A DNA stretch of 64,000 nucleotides from Eutreptiella sp. 'Long Island Sound 2002' (Eukaryota > Euglenozoa > Euglenophyceae > Eutreptiales > Eutreptiaceae). The stretch lies in contig OZ038381.1 of assembly GCA_964036045.1 (NCBI GenBank), forward strand, positions 150,120,352 to 150,184,351. Direction: 5' to 3'. Positions 10,058 to 20,099 of this stretch are shown in pieces. Every line of letters begins with the position of its first letter. Position 1 is the stretch's first letter. The notes beneath the pieces were generated by a model. That model did not search any database and was not told the DNA's origin. It worked only from the letters and a program-made list of their open reading frames with translations. The translations under genes were made by a program, and so were the position numbers.

Positions 10058-10906
10058 GGTACGTTCCGGTGGGCGGGGCCGGAGAGATGTGGAGGACAGC
10101 TCCGTGCACGGACACCTTCGGCAGAAGTGCCGTGCGCCGGGGGAGGGGGGGGGATCGGGCCACGGACCAAGCCCCCATGACCCGCCGGCCATACGCCGCC
10201 CAGTCGGTAGTCACTGGTAGTCACTGGTGGGCTACGGGCCCACACCCATGAGACTGCGTCCCCCTTCCCTTGGGGGGTGGTGGACCGTGCCGGAAGTGGA
10301 GCCGGCGCTTCGCCTCGCCCCCCAATCCGTGCCCCTGGGGGGATCCAGCAACGTGTAGGGCGGGAGTGCATGCGCGTTGTGCGGGCCAGGGGACAAGGGG
10401 AGGAGACGAAGAGGAGAGCCGCCGCCATGACGCTTAGCCGGACGGGTTGGGGCAGAACTCCCCTCTCGGTCGCGACCAGACCGATGAGGGCCGGCGGGCA
10501 CCATGGGGATGTGCCGCGGGTGCGCCCTACCGGGGGACCGCATCTCCTCCTCCTCCTCCTGCTCCTCATTGCATCATGGCTCAAACTTCTTTTGGTTGTG
10601 ACCCTGTGTGCCTTGCCACCCATTGAGGATGCCTTTTGAGTGATGTGCACCCCGTGGCATTCTTTTGCCTGCTTGTGAAGCTGAGAGGTGTGCCAGTCTT
10701 GGGCTCGGGGAGCCGCAGCCAAGCTTGTCACACCAATGCCAACGGTAACACACCGAGGGGACAGAAGGGACTGCACAGCCCAATGAGGACCCTATGGCTC
10801 TGATACAAACATCAGGAAAATATGGCTTGCAATGTGAAATAGCCCAGTGTGGAATCAGCCACAACTGGCCCTTGTGCCACACTGGTTGTTGCTCTCATCT
10901 GTTCAG
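10058..10906. other. End of GC-rich block and intron 3' part
   Basis: A CTCCTC tract lies at 10543-10563, after which GC content drops. The stretch to 10906 ends in a polypyrimidine tract and acceptor. No gene was recognised. Confidence 0.35.
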
Positions 10907-11022
10907 GATTCACCAGCGCAGCTTTGGAGAAGGTGATGAATGATGCCGCGCTCCTGACTGCAGGGCGGGGCATGTCTCAGATCACCGAGGATGTTCTGAG
11001 ACTGGCAACAGCCAAGATCAAG
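10907..11022 (+). CDS. AAA+ ATPase (FtsH/FtsHi-like), exon b: lid subdomain
   Basis: After the split glycine the exon reads FTSAALEKVMNDAALLTAGR, then GMSQITEDVLRLATAKIK. This is the C-terminal helical lid of FtsH-type AAA modules ('GFsGAdLanlvNEAALlAar....It.eDv..A'). Asn-Asp-Ala-Ala replaces the usual Asn-Glu-Ala-Ala. The exon has 2 + 114 nt and ends in phase 0 before the good donor GTATGT (11023). The peptidase domain with its HEXXH motif should follow in an FtsH protease, but I could not find it downstream. Confidence 0.6.
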
Positions 11023-12476
11023 GTATGTCTTCCAGGTAGCTGCAGCCTGGGATTGTGTGCTTTTTTGGTACTGGGTGTGTTAAATGTCCTTTTAGCTGCA
11101 ATCACATGTTTAGCCGACTTCGTCATCTCCACACGCATACACACACATGCACGCACAAAGGTGCCTTGTTTTGTGGCCTGCGTGTGGGAATACTGCTCAC
11201 CCAAAGCGGAACCAGACAATTTTCCCCTGCATGAGCTGCAGCTTGCAGCCGCACATTGACCATTGCCATACCAATACGTGGTGGCCCATCTCTTGCTGCG
11301 ACCACTCAATGCCGGGTCTGTTATGTTTGCCAGACTCTTCTGAAACATGGTGGCAGAATTGCTGTTCATTGCTGAGGCTAAGGGAATATGCCCCTGGCTG
11401 GTTGCCCATGGCTTTGCCTCCTTAATTCTGGAATGAGAGGTTGTGCTGCCCACGCAGCATAGGCAATTATCTGTCCTATCACAAATATATAGAGTGTGTG
11501 TAGGGATGCATTAAAGAATGCATATACTGACAGGACAGCTGGATACGCACTTGGCAGGCATGGATAGCGACGTCATCAGTTTGATGGTGGGGGGGGGGGG
11601 GGGGGGGGGGGCTGTTGAGTGCTCTGATGATGAAAAGCGAATTTCGAACTTCTCCATTTTCACCATATGCTGGTTGCTCCCTTGTTGCCCTTTGCCTGAC
11701 AGTGTGTTTTCCAGGAGAAATGATGATGCACAGATAACTAATACATTGAACTGGACCAAAAAATTCTTGCCTCCAGTGGGCACCTGTGTGGCTTTCGCAT
11801 GGGCAGCAGGGGTCACCGGGGGCTGTAGCCTCTTTAGGGGAATCAAGCGAAAGCCAGCGACAAGGGCAGAAAGCGCAAGCCTGTTAAGTTCATAATTTGT
11901 GACGATAGGAGCTTTGAAGAGTTGCTGACAGGAAGTCAGCTTGTAGCAGATTCCTCTAGTGATTCCTCATCTGGATCTGTCATGGCAAGCAGTGGTGCCA
12001 TGCACTGGTCCATTTGAGGTGAAAATGAGCTGTTTTTCTACCAAGTTTAGAACCATGGACCCAGGTCGGTCCTATTTGCAAGCGTTGATAAGGGTGCGGG
12101 TTATTTGATGTCATTAGTAGCATTAGCAGAAAACCGCCTCTTCTACCGCCAACTCCCTTCAGCAAGGCACTACTCACATTGGGGTGCTGGGTTGGAAACC
12201 CAAATCAAGCTGGATTGTGTGCACCATGTGTCTCCCCGTTGGGCAGCCCAAAAGAGGCCATGCATTTCAAATTGACAACATTGGAGAGCAAGGTGCCTTC
12301 AATGGAAGATGCTAGGCGGTCAGTTCCATGATCAATGCCATGGGTCTAGATGCTACAAAAAATTGTGCTTTTTCACAGGAAATGTCTGCATATTTTTGAA
12401 AATTTGCACCCCCGGTCGTAGGTGGAACTGGTAGGTACAAGGTACAGCCTTTACGGCATGCAAGGCTCTTGGTCTC
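11023..12476. other. Intronic or intergenic, with a possible terminal exon at 11715-11895
   Basis: A 23-base poly-G tract lies at 11589-11611. After an acceptor-like TTTTCCAG (11714) a frame reads NDDAQITNTLNWTKKFLPPV, then a hydrophobic GTCVAFAWAAGVTGGC and a basic tail ending in a stop near 11895. It could be the last exon of the AAA+ gene or of another gene. Its phase does not join directly to exon b, so an intervening exon would be needed. Confidence 0.25.
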
Positions 12477-12710
12477 GTGGAACGTGGAACCACCATGTGG
12501 GAGTTGCAATGGGACATTATCCGGCGCCGCTATTTCGCCGGGCCAAATTGGTGTGCATTGACCATGTCACCACAAGTGGTACATGCTCCCGTGAAGGTCG
12601 CAGGGAAGCAGCTATGTAGCCACCGCCATACGACAACAACGACATACGTGTGCAAGGCGTGCAACGTGCCCTTGCACATCAAATGCTTTGGCCCGGCGCA
12701 TGAGGTGTAG
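12477..12710 (+). pseudogene. piggyBac-type transposase, C-terminal zinc-ribbon fragment
   Basis: The frame ends KQLCSHRHTTTTTYVCKACN, then VPLHIKCFGPAHEV and a stop. Spaced Cys/His pairs with 'C..CnVPLh..CF...H' are typical of the cysteine-rich domain at the C terminus of piggyBac-family transposases (DDE_Tnp_1_7 group). The catalytic core is missing upstream. The core-like sequence at 16.6 kb is a separate copy, since it lies downstream in the same orientation. Confidence 0.5.
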
Positions 12711-13254
12711 GCCATGGAGGACGGGAACAAGACGGAGAAGGTGGACATGGATTGGACGAGACGATCATGGAGGCCAAGCCTCTGCCATCCCTACCCATGG
12801 GACCGGTGCGAACCGTGGTGGGATCCCCGCGTAGGCTGGATACCCAACTGTGAGGACGCGGCCCCACCACCCCCCTTCCCCCCCAAGCACACACCCCCAC
12901 CACACAAACACAACCACAAACACAAACACAAACACAAACACAAACAAGGTCCTCGGTGTTCTGTGTGTCCGGCACGTTCCGGACAGGTGGTTCCGGATTG
13001 GCTCCCGAACCACCTCTAGCAGAGCCAAACGTGCAGGACACCCAAGACACCTGGGACGTTTGGTTCCACTTCCCCAGGACACTACCGTGTCCTGGAAGTG
13101 GCTCCGGCAAAAAAAAGTAGGTTATGTAGCCAATGGAATATGTTGCAAGTTTGCAAATGTGATTCCAGGAGGTGTGTTTGCTTGTATGTCCTATATGTTG
13201 TGTGTTATGGGCTATTTTTTAATTGTGGCCACATGTTCAAATGAGCAATGTGAA
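12711..13254. repeat. CAAACA microsatellite and inverted GTGTCCTGG words
   Basis: A (CAAACA) tract lies at 12899-12947. Further on, CCAGGACACTACCGTGTCCTGG (13073-13094) is a short perfect hairpin, and GGAACCAAACGTCC-like words nearby are partly inverted. No gene was recognised. Confidence 0.45.
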
Positions 13255-13757
13255 AGAAGGGTGTGGGTGTGGGTGTGCGTGTGTGTGTGTGTGTGTGGGT
13301 GGGTGGGTGTGGCGATGGTGATGTGTGTGCAATTGTGCTGTGGCATGTTATGTGGTGATCTACTGTGTATGTCTCTGTCTATTTGTGTGTCCGGTGTACT
13401 ATTTGTGTGTGTTTGTGTGTAGGTTTTGCCTAAGTGGATCTCTCTATGTGTGTATCTATCTTCCCCAACATTTCCAATGTAGCCATTGCACCACACCACA
13501 ACCCCCCCCCCCCCATGTCACGATGCACCATACCACACTAGGTAACACAACAACACACTACACTGCACAGCAAAGGGTACTTTGGCACATTGTGCATGCA
13601 CCATGTAGCAGGGTACGGCTTTTTTGTGCACACATCACAATCGCGGTACACATACCCTTCTCTCACGACGCCTCATTTGCATAGCCACAAACACCACCTA
13701 CACCCAAAACACACAGCACATAAGACACACTAGATTAGGGTGTAACACCCACCCACC

Positions 13758-13797
<40 letters not shown>

Positions 13798-14057
13798 TGA
13801 CGCGAGACGAACAGGCGTAACACAACACACAAACATACACAAACGCACATCCCACAAATTCACACTTGCACACCCGCTACGTGTCATTTTGTCCTCTTCT
13901 CAATGTTCAAGTACTAGCCATCGTGTCTTTCCTGTTGATGGCTCAGTGGAGTATTCGGGTGTGTGTGTGCGCGCGCGCATGTGTGCCCGCGTGTGCATAC
14001 ATATGCCTATGTGTGTGTGTGTGTGCATTTGTGCACGTGCATACATATGCCGATGTC

Positions 14058-14098
<41 letters not shown>

Positions 14099-14105
14099 AT
14101 CTATG
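13255..14105. repeat. Cluster of GT/CA microsatellites
   Basis: GT-rich tracts lie at 13259-13312, CCCA then CA at 13747-13795, and GT at 14014-14028 and 14057-14098. Cys/Val- or His/Thr-rich frames across them are by-products and are not called. Confidence 0.8.
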
Positions 14106-14146
14106 CGTGTGCCTCTATGTGTATGGGGATGTTTCACCGCCTGTGT

Positions 14147-14450
14147 GACATTCCGTTTGGTTGCTGTTCCTTTATGGGGCCATGAATAGTCACCCGTTTT
14201 TCCCTTTGCATGTCGCGTCGGGTTGCTGCTTTCTGTCAGCCGCTGCGGCTGGTGCTCTTCCTGGTGTCGTTTCCGCGTTCGCGGAGCCCAATATTTGGTG
14301 TGTTGGGGCTATGTTGAATGTGGCATGGTGTGCCGTTCGCGCGGCAACGGCACCCAATAGTTGGTGTATTGAGGATGTGTTGGTTGTTGCTGGGGTCGCT
14401 TGACTGTTTTTGCTGTCCACGCGCCTCTGTGCCAAGGCCGTCCATAGCCC
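14147..14450 (-). repeat. Dispersed ~290-bp repeat with conserved minus-strand frame, copy 1
   Basis: It is strongly similar along its length to 36368-36670. Both copies keep an open minus-strand frame with STSSI-like linkers, APTHQ[IL]LGSANAET and RKQQ.D.TC[KE]GKNG, rich in Ala, Thr, Ser and Gln. Two internal half-repeats (SSIHQLLG and APTHQILG) are visible. It may be a linker region of a transposon protein. No family was recognised. Confidence 0.55.
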
Positions 14451-15084
14451 ACCCCACCACCCCCGCCACATTCCTCTTTAGCTTCTACACATATTTCGAT
14501 CATTTTGGTCTTGTATTGTTGTGGAGAGCGAAAAATGGTGAAATTGGACTTGGGTCCGCAAGACCATTCTTAAGCACCTCTTTCCATGGGAGGTACCACA
14601 AATGGCGAACCCCCAAGGGTCAAGGTACAACTCATCTTTTTCGTTCTAGCTGTTCTAGCTTCTGGTGCTACAACGACAATTTGGGTGTTCTTGTGCAAAC
14701 CAAGGATAGGGCTAGTTGTAGCACTTGAGCTTGCTCGTGCAAAAGATTTCCCCCTCAAACATGGCATGTGCTTTGTTGCTGGTCGGGCATAGGAGGCAGA
14801 TTCCTCAAAATCATATGCAACCTCAATGAAGATAATAGTGCCACACCCTGTCTATCGTGAAGTTGAACAACTTGCACACACCCTCACGGCACCAAATACC
14901 AGATTCGCAGTGCATTTCTCTTTTGCAAGGGGGCCGGCTTCCAACTCGCTAAGTTTAGGCATATTCTGTGCTTGCTCTGAACAATAGGCATGGGGACATC
15001 AATAGCCAAAGGGCTAGACACTCCGGCACAACGGTTTGTTCCAACCATGAGACATGTAAGACACCCAAGACATCGGATCAAATC
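14451..15084. other. No recognisable gene
   Basis: Short frames only, with no domain recognised on either strand. Confidence 0.35.
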
Positions 15085-15585
15085 TAGAGCCACTATTGGA
15101 GCCAACGGCCGCGACGTCCGCGACGTCCAAGACACGAGGATGGGATTCTAGAGGCATGACAGAACCAGTTGTTCACAACATGCGGGACGTCCCCAACTGC
15201 TATTCCCTGCCACCTCCCTTGCACGCTTTGCATGAAGAAGTCTGGGTTCGCATCTTTTTTTGCACCACAATGAACGTGTGCCCAGTCATCTGCACACATG
15301 GGACATCAGCAGCCGGAGGGTCAAATGTTTGTTCCACTGTCCGAGAAGGGCCATTCACCAAACTGTTGATCAGTGCTGGGATCTGAACCGGAAATGGGGT
15401 CAGTGGGGACACGCAAGACGCCTGCGACATCAATGTGAATCTAGAGCCACTGTTGGAGCCGACGTCCGCGGCGTCCGCGAAACAAGGATGGGATTCCAGA
15501 GCCACCGGAGAACCAGTTGTTCACAACATGCAGGACGGCCCAAACACACTGCCACGACACTGAGTTTCCATGCCACCTCCCTTTC
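15085..15585. repeat. Direct duplication, ~345-bp spacing
   Basis: GAGCCACT.TTGGAGCC, followed by GACGTCCGCG, GGATGGGATTC.AGAG and AGAACCAGTTGTTCACAACATG, occurs at 15089-15190 and at 15432-15535. Both copies end with CTGCCACCTCCCT-like text. The minus strand keeps fairly long frames in both copies but no family was recognised. Confidence 0.65.
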
Positions 15586-16554
15586 TTGTTTGTTCAAGTT
15601 CAGAAAAAAAATACTCTACTGGTTGTGAGACCTGTTGTCACAGTCCTGCGATTTGGGGCCGTCATTCGCCCTTGGTGGTGGCGTACCTTGCAGGACTTGT
15701 GGCGCTCGTGGCTGTGCGGGCCGGAGCGCTTGCCTTGCTACTATGGCTTGACGAGTGAGGCATTGCATACTGGACTTAGCACCACAGTTAGTGTGTAAGG
15801 CCCATGATATTTTTGCTTGCCTACTTGCATGTATACATTGAAGGATAGGCAGTCCAACATGTGTGGTGCCAGGTAGTGCATTCCAGCCACAACCCGCCAG
15901 CAAGGAGGTGTGTCCAAAATTGTGTTTCCCACGGCCAAGCTTTCGCTCAGGGCGTGTTTGACGTGAGGGTTGTGCTCTATTGGAGTTGTGGCCCAGTAAA
16001 TTGTTCATATGGGTATGCTTGGAGTGTTACAGCTTGTTTGTTTGTGCCGAAGGGGTTAAGCCGGACATGGGTTTCGGCGGACTTAGCAGCTCGGCGGACT
16101 GTTAGCACGACGGACGATTGGCCGGCCGAATGTCCGGTTTACTCCGGTAGCGCGCAATTTTGGCCCAAAAAGTACGGCCGGATGTTTGGCCCGCCCATTT
16201 GGCTGGCCGAAAGTCCGTTCTATTCCGGTAACGCACCGTTATTACTACCACATATTTAAACCCCACCCCCACCCCCAAAAGTGCATTTGCCCCCCCCCCC
16301 CCCCCCGACAACCCACCCCTTGCTTCGGTTCGCTTCGCTCAATGCAGGGGCCCCCGCACCCCCCCTTGAATAATAAGAGTCCTGCGGTGGCCACAAACCG
16401 CCTTGTGTTTGTACCGCCTTGTCCTGGGGGGGGGGGGGGGGTAACGGATTAAAGCGGACTTTCAGCCAGCCAAGTCGGCTAGCCGGAAGTCCGGCCAAAC
16501 TTTCGGCCAGCCGACGGGCTTGCCAATGGGCCCACCGAGCCGAGTGCAATGCGA
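15586..16554. other. No gene; GGCCGAAAGTCCG-type inverted words
   Basis: Words such as GGCCGAATGTCCGG and GGCCGAAAGTCCG (16120-16215) and GGCTAGCCGGAAGTCCGGCC (16476-16495) repeat in both orientations around poly-C (16287-16305) and poly-G (16427-16441). They may be inverted termini of the transposon whose core follows. Unproven. Confidence 0.35.
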
Positions 16555-17300
16555 CGTGATTGTCCGCGTGGGAGATCGGGGGGGCCGTATGTGGGGATGA
16601 GGCCGTTGTACACCAATTGGCACAGGCTGCGGCAATACATTGCGCGCAAGCCACACTCCACCGGCATAAAGTTGTATGTGTTGTGCGACAACACATACGG
16701 CTATGTCTTCGATGTGTACTTGTACACCGGCCGCCGCGGCCGCATCCGCCGAACCAGCACTTGCGCGAGAAATCTTGATGCCAAAGGCATCATGCGGTGT
16801 TGGGCGCTCCAAGTGCCCCCTGAGACCCGTCTTGGTGGCGGACTCGTTCTTCGGCAGCCATGGCCTTGCGGAGTACTTCGCGTCCATCAACCGGCCGTTC
16901 TTGACATTGTCAAAACGCAACAAGAAGGACGAGGCCTTGACGGACGCGAAGCAACGGCTCGCCGAGGGGCAAGTGGCACGTGGTGTGATCATGGCCCACG
17001 GCTACGAATTGGTGGTTTTTAAAAACCCCAAGGTTGGGCACAAGCCCCCCCCCCCCCCCCCTTGTCCCCTTCCTACCGAATTGTTGGTTTGGGGAGTCGG
17101 AAGTCCAATCCCGAGGCGGGCAACCGTTGAGCCCGGTAGTTGCATGCTACCGTGAGCGCTCACGGGCGGGTGGTGCCAACCAAATGGCCCTCCAACTCCG
17201 CATCATGACGTGACAAATGACGTGGGCCAGCGCGGTCCGCGTCTTCATGTTGCGGTACGCGGCCGCCTACGCAAGATACAAGAGGTGCTTTTTCATGGGG
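16555..17300 (+). pseudogene. piggyBac-type transposase core, inactivated
   Basis: Frame 1 (about 16600-16735) reads RLRQYIARKPHSTGIKLYVL, then CDNTYGYVFDVYLYTGRR, the piggyBac core strand with the first catalytic Asp in CDN. After a frameshift near 16735 another frame reads VLVADSFFGSHGLAEYFASI, holding the second Asp (ADSFF). After a poly-C tract, ANQMALQLRIMT-stop-QMTWASAV... corresponds to the 'DQM' block that carries the third Asp. Here the residue is Asn (AAC, 17178-17180) and a TGA follows. A DEAVV block just before the first part is out of frame with it. At least two frameshifts, an in-frame stop and a lost catalytic Asp make this a dead copy. Confidence 0.65.
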
Positions 17301-17715
17301 GATATAGCGCACATCAACACGCAACTTTTTTCTTTCGAGCACATTGTACCTAGGCCAAGACAATGCAAGATTTCGTGATGATACGAACCGCTAGGATGAC
17401 GGTCGCTCTTCAGCTCAAGTAGCATGCACATTGCTTCGTATGTTACACACAAAAGCCCTATGATAGCCCTCAAGGCCTACCGCAGGTGTCTGCACACATC
17501 ACCCATCTGCCCATATGGCACGGCTACTACAGAGACAAACCAACACATGTTATGGGATTGCCGTGCTGCACACATTCTTTCCCTGGCCTTTGACATTCTA
17601 GGGCTAGAGGCACATAATGATTGGTAAACAAAGGAAAGAGTTGACTTGCTTTCATGTTGGTATTACACACCATGTGCGTTTCACTACCCGCAGCACATAT
17701 GCTGCATAATCAACA
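17301..17715. other. No recognisable gene
   Basis: No domain was seen. This may be the remaining 3' part of the piggyBac copy or unrelated sequence. Confidence 0.3.
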
Positions 17716-17719
17716 ATCC

Positions 17720-18600
17720 TATATTAGTTTGGGGCCCGATAGACATGGGTTCGGACATGCAGTGCTCCAAGGTCGGTCACATCCGTGCGCAATAGGCGGT
17801 TTAGACGATAATAGCGCACACGCCGTAAAAGCCCGGCAAGGTAGCGGTTGTACGTGAGATGATTGGGTTCCCAAACGGCATCCAGCTGGACAGGTCGCAC
17901 CATGCCAAGGCAAATCAAGAACGAATTGTACCAAGGGTACAAGATAGTGGCCGCAGAACACGCACAACGAGGCGGGCGCGCAACACTTATGGCGTATATG
18001 GCGTATTACCCAATCCTAGCGGTGCCGATGCCGAGGGCACGCACAACGTGCAAACCTGTCAGCGCTGTCCGTTAGGCGCATTTCGTGCTTCTCGACCAAC
18101 AATGCGTTTTGGAGGCCAACTATGGGGGACATCATATAGTCCCGCGCGGTGATCTGCAGAGCCCTTGGCGTCCGGGTTAGCCCCAGCCTGTTGGGTCGTT
18201 TGCGTTTGGCTAGTTGGATTATACCCGTGAGGAAATAGTGAGACTCCTTTGGAGACGGGATTTCGGCTGTGTCTCTGACCGTAAAAAATTTGGCGATTGC
18301 CTCGCGCGTGATTGGTGCCACATCCCGAGGTAGCGCACCGTGCTTGATATTACACCACTGTCCTAACACTGAGTACCATCTATGCATGACTGCATTGGAA
18401 CGGCCCTGAATGCAAGTATCCATGCACTCACAACAAATCAGCCACACTGAGAAAATGGCAGACCACATGACCCACCCCTGTGCCGTCGTGATAGACGGCA
18501 ACGGGTTTTCTAGGCAAACCCGCGATGGTTCGACCCAGAGGTTGTCCTTTACCACCGGCGTCCATAGCCACCTAACTAGAGACATGGCATGAGATAAGAA
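17720..18600 (-). pseudogene. Unidentified minus-strand coding remnant
   Basis: The minus strand has a 189-codon frame (18585-18016). It includes MSLVRWLWTPVVKDN, CIQGRSNAVMHRWYSVLGQW, REAIAKFFTVRDTAEIPSPK and NRLGLTRTPRALQITARDYM. After frame changes it is followed by LDAVWEPNHLTYNRYLAGLL and RRVRYYRLNRLLRTDVTDLG (about 17880-17760). The aromatic- and Arg-rich text looks like real protein with indels, most likely from a transposable element. I do not recognise the family. Confidence 0.35.
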
Positions 18601-18860
18601 GCCCTAGATAAGGTGTATTGCCTTATTTGGGGACCTTTCCTTGCCAATAACAGGCCGGGGTGGGGCGCTGCAGTGCAGCCGGAACAAACTAGGGGTCTCT
18701 GTGCCCTTAAACACAAATACCACCCATATTGGCTGAAACATCAATGGTTACCTTGAAAAATGTCCTCTTTGCACCTTCCAAACCCAAAGAGGTGGGGTAG
18801 GGTTGAGGAAATTTCAGGTTTTGGGGTCCGGAAAAAATTTTAGCACAAATCCCCCCCCCC
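18601..18860. other. No recognisable gene
   Basis: Plain sequence ending in a poly-C tract (18850-18864). Confidence 0.35.
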
Positions 18861-18865
18861 CCCCT

Positions 18866-19190
18866 GGGTTTCCATCCAGCGGGTCATTTTCATCTCACGG
18901 ATCGTTCCCGTCCCACGGGATGTTTTCATATCGAGGGGCATTTTCATCCTGCGGAAGGTGTTCATCCCATAGGGCATTTTCATTCTACGCAGGACGTTTT
19001 CATCCGCAGGATGTTTGCGTCCTGCGGGACATTTGCATCCCGCGGATCGTTTTCATCCTGCGGAACGTTTGCATCCTGCAGGATGTTTTCATCCCGCCGC
19101 ACATTTTCCTTCCATGGGAGGTGTTTATCCTGCGGGGCCTTTTCATCTCGCGGGACGTTTTATCCCACAGGACGTTTTCATCCCCTGCCC
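18866..19190 (+). repeat. 18-bp palindromic minisatellite (~18 units)
   Basis: Degenerate units of the form TTTTCATCCYGCGGGAYG repeat every 18 bp. Each is centred on a near-palindrome (ATCCCGCGGGAT or a variant). As 18 is a multiple of three, one plus frame (18803-19198) stays open across the array and reads as hexapeptides of the SS[CHR]G.F type in its first part. Coding is not shown; the pattern equally fits a fast-evolving minisatellite. Confidence 0.75.
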
Positions 19191-19997
19191 AATTGTAGAT
19201 TTAATTTTGTTGCCAGTTTGTGGGTCCGGGTCCGCACGCGGGGGGGGGGGGGGGTGATTGGTCACAAAGAAAACTAACGGGCCATACTGGGAAAGTGCAA
19301 ACTCCAAAAATGTTGTGACCAAATCAGGTCTCCGGTAGAATGTCTGTTGTGCCTGCCTGCACTGCATATTTACAGTGACTGTGTCTACTTGCACTGCAAA
19401 TCTATTGTGACTGCTGGTATTTGTACACTGTGTGTGTATTCTGTTGTTGTGGCCCTTTTGTTCCTTTTTGCCACAATGGGCTCCAAGAAAATTCGTTACA
19501 CCTGTGATCCAGCCTGCAAGGGGGGGTGAGGAAGGACAGGAAAGACACAATGATAATTTGGCTGATATGTCAGTTGGAGCAAGCTCCTTGTCCTGCTTTG
19601 CATCCATTAGTACAGGTTCATCTAGTGGTGGCAGTGGCTGCGATAGTGACAAAAGAGGTCAGGTCAAGTAGTGGTAGCTGCAGCGAGCAAGACAATATTG
19701 TCACTGTGAGCGATGACATTGAATGACGTCGAATGACACCGGCAATGTTGCATCCACAGGGCTCTGTGCCTGTCATGTGTGTTGTTGCACCCCCCCCCCC
19801 CCTTCCCATATACATGTACGGGCTGAGGGCTGCCCAAAACGGCCGGTTTTGGGAAATTTTTTTGTGACCAAATATCGTGACCTTTTTTGTGACCAATGCG
19901 GGGGGTCCGGGCCAGACCCACCACCCAAGTTATATCCACCACTGTCCCTGCCCCTGGCACAATACATCCCCACCAGTGCCTTCTTGTTTTGCTCCAG
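19191..19997. other. Region upstream of first recognised DnaJ exon
   Basis: The plastid-type DnaJ needs an upstream exon with its start codon and transit peptide, which I could not identify here. A frame at 19477 (MGSKKIRYTCDPACKG) continues, after a one-base shift at a G run, as GQERHNDNLADMSVGASSLS and a Ser/Gly-rich tail (to about 19670). It is more like a decayed element protein than a transit peptide. A poly-C tract lies at about 19791-19802. Confidence 0.3.
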
Positions 19998-20099
19998 AAC
20001 CATGAGCTGGAGCAGCATGCGTATTACTATGCAGCCACTGATTCAGACCCTGACTACTACAAGGTCCTGGGGGTGCAGAAGAATGCAGGAGAGAAGGAG
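19998..20099 (+). CDS. DnaJ exon: start of J domain
   Basis: After acceptor GCTCCAG, 34 codons read [20 protein letters not shown], then [14 protein letters not shown]. The 'DYYkvLGV.knA' signature is helix I of the J domain. The donor GTGTGT follows at 20100. Confidence 0.85.

Larger units (their letters stand above)
1168..10906 (+). other. Intron of AAA+ gene (9.7 kb)
   Basis: The interval is inferred because exon a (phase 1) and exon b (begins with two codon bases) fit into one continuous AAA+ lid sequence. It contains a Helentron 5' end, two SINE-like units, several tandem repeats and a GC-rich block at 7.5-10.5 kb. The acceptor is GTTCAG at 10901-10906. A rearrangement separating the exons cannot be excluded without transcript data. 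Confidence 0.5.

Noticed and set aside
13866-14189. Cys/Val-rich frames over GT repeats
   Set aside because: Pure microsatellite translation.
18866-19190. CRISPR-like array
   Set aside because: Units are contiguous and degenerate without unique spacers, and the window is eukaryotic. It is a minisatellite.
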